NCBI RefSeq assembly: GCF_900107965.1 | Contig: NZ_FNVU01000009.1 | Location: 293,938 to 357,937 of the forward strand | Length of the DNA: 64,000 nucleotides | Reading direction: 5' to 3' | Origin: Actinacidiphila yanglinensis | GTDB lineage: Bacteria; Actinomycetota; Actinomycetes; Streptomycetales; Streptomycetaceae | Part shown: positions 61,612 through 64,000 of the stretch, piece by piece | How the letters are laid out: each line of letters opens with the position of its first letter | How positions within the stretch are numbered: the first letter of the stretch is position 1 | Translations under genes and position numbers: made by a program | Notes under the pieces: generated by a model | What the model saw: only the letters and a program-made list of their open reading frames with translations | Database searches by the model: none | Told to the model about the DNA's origin: nothing

Positions 61612-63531
61612 TCAGGCCGCGGCGCGCGCCGCGCTCCGGTGCCGGCGGGCGTAGTACAGCGCCCCGCCGCCGACCACGAGCACGCCCGCGGTGATGCCGA
61701 GCGGCAGCGCCGGGGAGGAGGTGCCGGTCTCCGCGAGCTGCGTGCTCGCGTTGTTGCCGCCGGACGAGCCGCCCGCGCCGGCCGAGCCGCCGTGTCCGGG
61801 CTTGCCCGGGCCGCCGGGCGGGTTGCCGTGCACGCTGCTGATCGGCTTGACGGACTTCACCGAGCCGTTGGTGTTGAGCAGCACCTGCTTGTTGTTCGGG
61901 TGCTTGAAGTCGAACGCGCCGGTCAGGCTGCCCGTGGTGGCGTCGTACGAGTGGTCGCCGACCCGGCCGGTCTTCCAGTTGTTCTCGATGAACTGGGTGA
62001 TCGACGCCTGCGTGGTGCGGGTGTGGTCGACCGCGTTGACCTTGCTGTAGGGCGAGATGACCAGCAGCGGCTGGCGGGTGCCGGGGCCGCAGCGGTCGTT
62101 GTAGCCACCGGCCGCGCTCGGTCCGGCCTGGCACGCGGGGCTGTCAGCGGCCTTGCCGTTGGAGCCGACCGTGGTGTCCTTCGAGCCGTTGGTGGGCTTG
62201 GCGAAGGCGTGGTCGTACCAGCCGTCGGAGTCGTCGTACGCCACCACGACCGCGGTGTCCTTCCAGTCCGGCGAGGACTGGATCGCGTTGATCTCCTTGA
62301 CGAGGAAGTTCTGCTCGTCGATCGGGTCGGAGTACCCCGCGTGGCCGTCCTGGTACTCGGCCGCCTTCAGGAAGCTGACGGCGGGCAGGTTGCCGGCGTC
62401 GAGCGCCTTGTCGAACTCGCTCAGGTCGTAGTTGTGGTTCGCCTGGCCGTTGTGGCCGATCTCGGCCGTGTTCTTCGGCGGCAGGTGGTGCGGGTTGGAC
62501 GTGGACTTGTAGTACTCGAACGGCGAGTGGTGCGCGCTGTAGTCCACCGAGGCCGCGCCGGCCACGTTGGTGTGCGTGGTGCCCTGGCAGCTGGCGTAGT
62601 CGCCCTGCTTGCCGTCCCACGCGGTGGACGGGGCGAAGCCGCCCTGGAACCAGCCCCACGTCACGTTCTTGGAGTTGAGCAGGTCACCGACGTTCTTGCC
62701 GGTCATCTCACCGAGCGCGTTGGTGCTGGTGTGGCTGTTGTCGGCGCAGTCGTCGTAGGCCGGGTCGGGGTCGTTGGCGACCGTGCCGACGCCCTTGGCA
62801 TCCGGCGAGACCACGGTGTACGCGTCGGGCGTGGTGGTCTGCTTCGGGTTCTCCGTACCGGACTTCGGGTCCACGGAGATCACGCCGTGCGTCTGGCCGG
62901 AGATGAGGTTGAGCGCACCCGGCGTGGACGGGCCGTAGTTGTCGCTGTAGGAGTTGTCGCCCAGCGAGTAGTTCTGGGCGTAGTTCCACAGACCGGTGAC
63001 GGTGTTGCCGTCGTAGTAGTCCATCACCAGGCCCGGCTGGTAGAACAGGCCGCCCGAGCACTTGCCGGAGTCGGTGTTCTGCACGTACTGGTCGGCCTTG
63101 CCGCCGTTCGCAGCGTACTGCTCGGGGCCGTAGGAGTGGTTCTGGTCGCAGGTGACCGGCTCGGTCGAGCTCAGCCGCTGCGGGGCGTACTGGTTCGGGT
63201 TCTTCTTGAGCAGGCCCGCGTGCGCCTCGGTGTCGATGCTCTTCGGCGTCTTCTTGGACGCGGTGAACTTCGTGCCGTCGGTGTTGGCGGCCTGCGGGTA
63301 CGTGCCGAAGTAGTGGTCGAACGACACGTTCTCGTCGAAGAGGACCACCAGGTGCTTGATCGGGGTGGTCGTGCTGCCGCCGCTGCCGCCGCCGTGGTGG
63401 GCGGAGTCGGCATAGGCGGGCGCGGTGCCGCCCAGCAGTACGAGCGCCGCTGCTCCGGCGAACGCCCCCCAGCGCGCGGTCCGCTGTCGCGGACCTCTTC
63501 TCGTCCTGCCCGTACTGCCTGTGGTGCTCAT
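61612..63531 (-). CDS. Sortase-anchored phosphoesterase (phospholipase C / acid phosphatase type)
   Basis: A 639-residue surface protein. The signal peptide (WGAFAGAAALVLLGGTAPAY, then ADS) is followed by a phosphoesterase domain: IKHLVVLFDENVSFDHYFGT, GALNLISGQTHGVIS, VVVAYDDSDGWYDHAF and GTRQPLLVISPYSKVNAVDH, as in the bacterial phospholipase C/AcpA group. The C-terminus has a Gly-rich spacer, LAETG, a hydrophobic segment and RRHRSAARAAA, a sortase E-type signal. It probably releases phosphate from phospholipids or organic phosphate at the cell wall. GGAGG lies 10 nt before ATG 63,531. A PHO-box-like pair lies about 100 bp upstream. Confidence 0.87.
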   Translation of the reverse strand: MSTTGSTGRTRRGPRQRTARWGAFAGAAALVLLGGTAPAYADSAHHGGGSGGSTTTPIKHLVVLFDENVSFDHYFGTYPQAANTDGTKFTASKKTPKSIDTEAHAGLLKKNPNQYAPQRLSSTEPVTCDQNHSYGPEQYAANGGKADQYVQNTDSGKCSGGLFYQPGLVMDYYDGNTVTGLWNYAQNYSLGDNSYSDNYGPSTPGALNLISGQTHGVISVDPKSGTENPKQTTTPDAYTVVSPDAKGVGTVANDPDPAYDDCADNSHTSTNALGEMTGKNVGDLLNSKNVTWGWFQGGFAPSTAWDGKQGDYASCQGTTHTNVAGAASVDYSAHHSPFEYYKSTSNPHHLPPKNTAEIGHNGQANHNYDLSEFDKALDAGNLPAVSFLKAAEYQDGHAGYSDPIDEQNFLVKEINAIQSSPDWKDTAVVVAYDDSDGWYDHAFAKPTNGSKDTTVGSNGKAADSPACQAGPSAAGGYNDRCGPGTRQPLLVISPYSKVNAVDHTRTTQASITQFIENNWKTGRVGDHSYDATTGSLTGAFDFKHPNNKQVLLNTNGSVKSVKPISSVHGNPPGGPGKPGHGGSAGAGGSSGGNNASTQLAETGTSSPALPLGITAGVLVVGGGALYYARRHRSAARAAA

Positions 63532-63633
63532 GCTGTGTCAGCCTCCGCTAGGTGGTGCGCTCCGCGTCCCGCTGCTGATTCGCGCGCGGTGTCGAACGCG
63601 ATCGTCCGGGGGAGCCGCGACACGGCAACGGCA

Positions 63634-63655
63634 CGGTGGTGACGTACCGGTGAAC
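63634..63655 (-). promoter_or_regulatory. PHO-box-like direct repeats (PhoP)
   Basis: On the minus strand two 11-nt units run GTTCACCGGTA then CGTCACCACCG, matching the Streptomyces PhoP direct-repeat pattern. They lie about 103 bp before the phosphoesterase start, consistent with phosphate-starvation control of a phosphatase. Confidence 0.65.
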
Positions 63656-63687
63656 AGCAGGGGTCGGTTCGATGTTTCACCGCACGT

Positions 63688-64000
63688 TCAGGCGAGCATG
63701 GTGCTGCCGAGCCAGTCGGTGCGGTCTTTGACTCCTGGGAGGGCGAAGAAGTAGCCGCCGCCGAAGGGGGTGATGTAGTCGGTGAGGGGTTCGCCGGCGA
63801 GGCGTTTTTGGACGGTGGTGAACTGGCGTTCCAGGTCCTGCTGGTAGCAGATGAAGATGAGTCCCATGTCGAGGTTGCCGTCGGTGTCCATGCCGCGGTC
63901 GTAGTTGTAGCCGCGGCGCAGGATGCGGGAGTCGTCGGTTTTCGGGGTGCGGGGGTTGGCGACGCGGATGTGGCTGTCGAGGGGGATGACGTCGCCCATG
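63688..64000 (-). CDS. efeB: Dyp-type peroxidase, EfeB-like (3' end only)
   Basis: The C-terminal 103 residues of a Dyp-type heme peroxidase; the start lies beyond the right edge. The segment IPLDSHIRVANPRTPKTDDS contains the His expected as proximal heme ligand in this family. ILRRGYNYDRG, DMGLIFICYQQDLERQFTTV and PFGGGYFFALPGVKDRTDWL complete the typical EfeB C-terminus. EfeB works with EfeU and EfeO in iron uptake, so iron-uptake genes may follow on the right. It ends 157 bp upstream of the phosphoesterase gene. Confidence 0.85.
   Translation of the reverse strand, partial: MGDVIPLDSHIRVANPRTPKTDDSRILRRGYNYDRGMDTDGNLDMGLIFICYQQDLERQFTTVQKRLAGEPLTDYITPFGGGYFFALPGVKDRTDWLGSTMLA

Overview
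The window is chromosomal DNA of a high-GC, sporulating, filamentous actinomycete, most likely Streptomyces or a close relative in the Streptomycetaceae. This is inferred from the very high GC content and strong third-position GC bias, a sortase-anchored long chaplin, several families typical of Streptomyces (DUF5954, DUF5133, DUF5709, MEDS/HATPase anti-sigma regulators, large PAS/GAF/SpoIIE phosphatases), a DasR-like site in a chitinase promoter and PHO-box-like sites. No rRNA, tRNA, CRISPR array, phage gene or transposase gene was seen.

Layout. 0-6 kb: a ROK regulator, a DUF5954 protein, an Ada/AlkA-type alkylation repair protein, a PIN/NYN-like protein and small proteins of unknown role. 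6-12 kb: a PAS-GAF-SpoIIE-HATPase phosphatase, an uncharacterised secreted protein with a PHO-box-like site upstream, and a succinate-semialdehyde dehydrogenase. 12-14.2 kb: a TetR repressor divergent from a cupin/hydrolase pair, with clear palindromic operators. 14.3-16.5 kb: a compact operon of three roadblock/LC7-fold proteins plus a DUF4388-like protein, with no GTPase. 17.3-20.7 kb: a 1123-residue sensor phosphatase.

21-32.6 kb is a glucan and chitin degradation island. It holds a Tat-exported GH64 beta-1,3-glucanase, a GH16 beta-glucanase with three F5/8C modules, a very large GH87-type alpha-1,3-glucanase and a GH18 chitinase with a ricin-type lectin domain. Together they cover the main structural polymers of fungal cell walls. 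A fifth, related secreted beta-helix protein with two F5/8C modules lies at 58.6-61.2 kb. It shares a LacI-type operator, the same promoter geometry and a stretch of identical DNA with the GH16 gene, so the two are probably co-regulated and have exchanged sequence.

33-41 kb: a MarR-controlled drug exporter locus, a second exporter, phosphoglucomutase and an ABC exporter. 41.4-44.5 kb: long chaplin, F420-dependent oxidoreductase, DUF5133 and a very small gene. 44.8-52 kb: exporters, a nucleotidyltransferase/YchJ pair, a 188-bp MITE-like element touching the stop codon of an ATP-dependent DNA ligase, AlkB and another exporter. 52-56 kb: stress-type genes (a sigma-B-like promoter, DUF5709, an anti-sigma-like MEDS/HATPase protein) and a methyltransferase. 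56-58.3 kb: TetR and a divergent MFS exporter with two palindromic operators. 61.6-64 kb: a sortase-anchored phosphoesterase behind a PHO-box-like site, and the 3' end of an EfeB-type Dyp peroxidase that leaves the window.

All family assignments come from reading the protein sequences and recalling motifs; no database search was run. Promoter and operator calls rest on consensus hexamers, spacing and symmetry.
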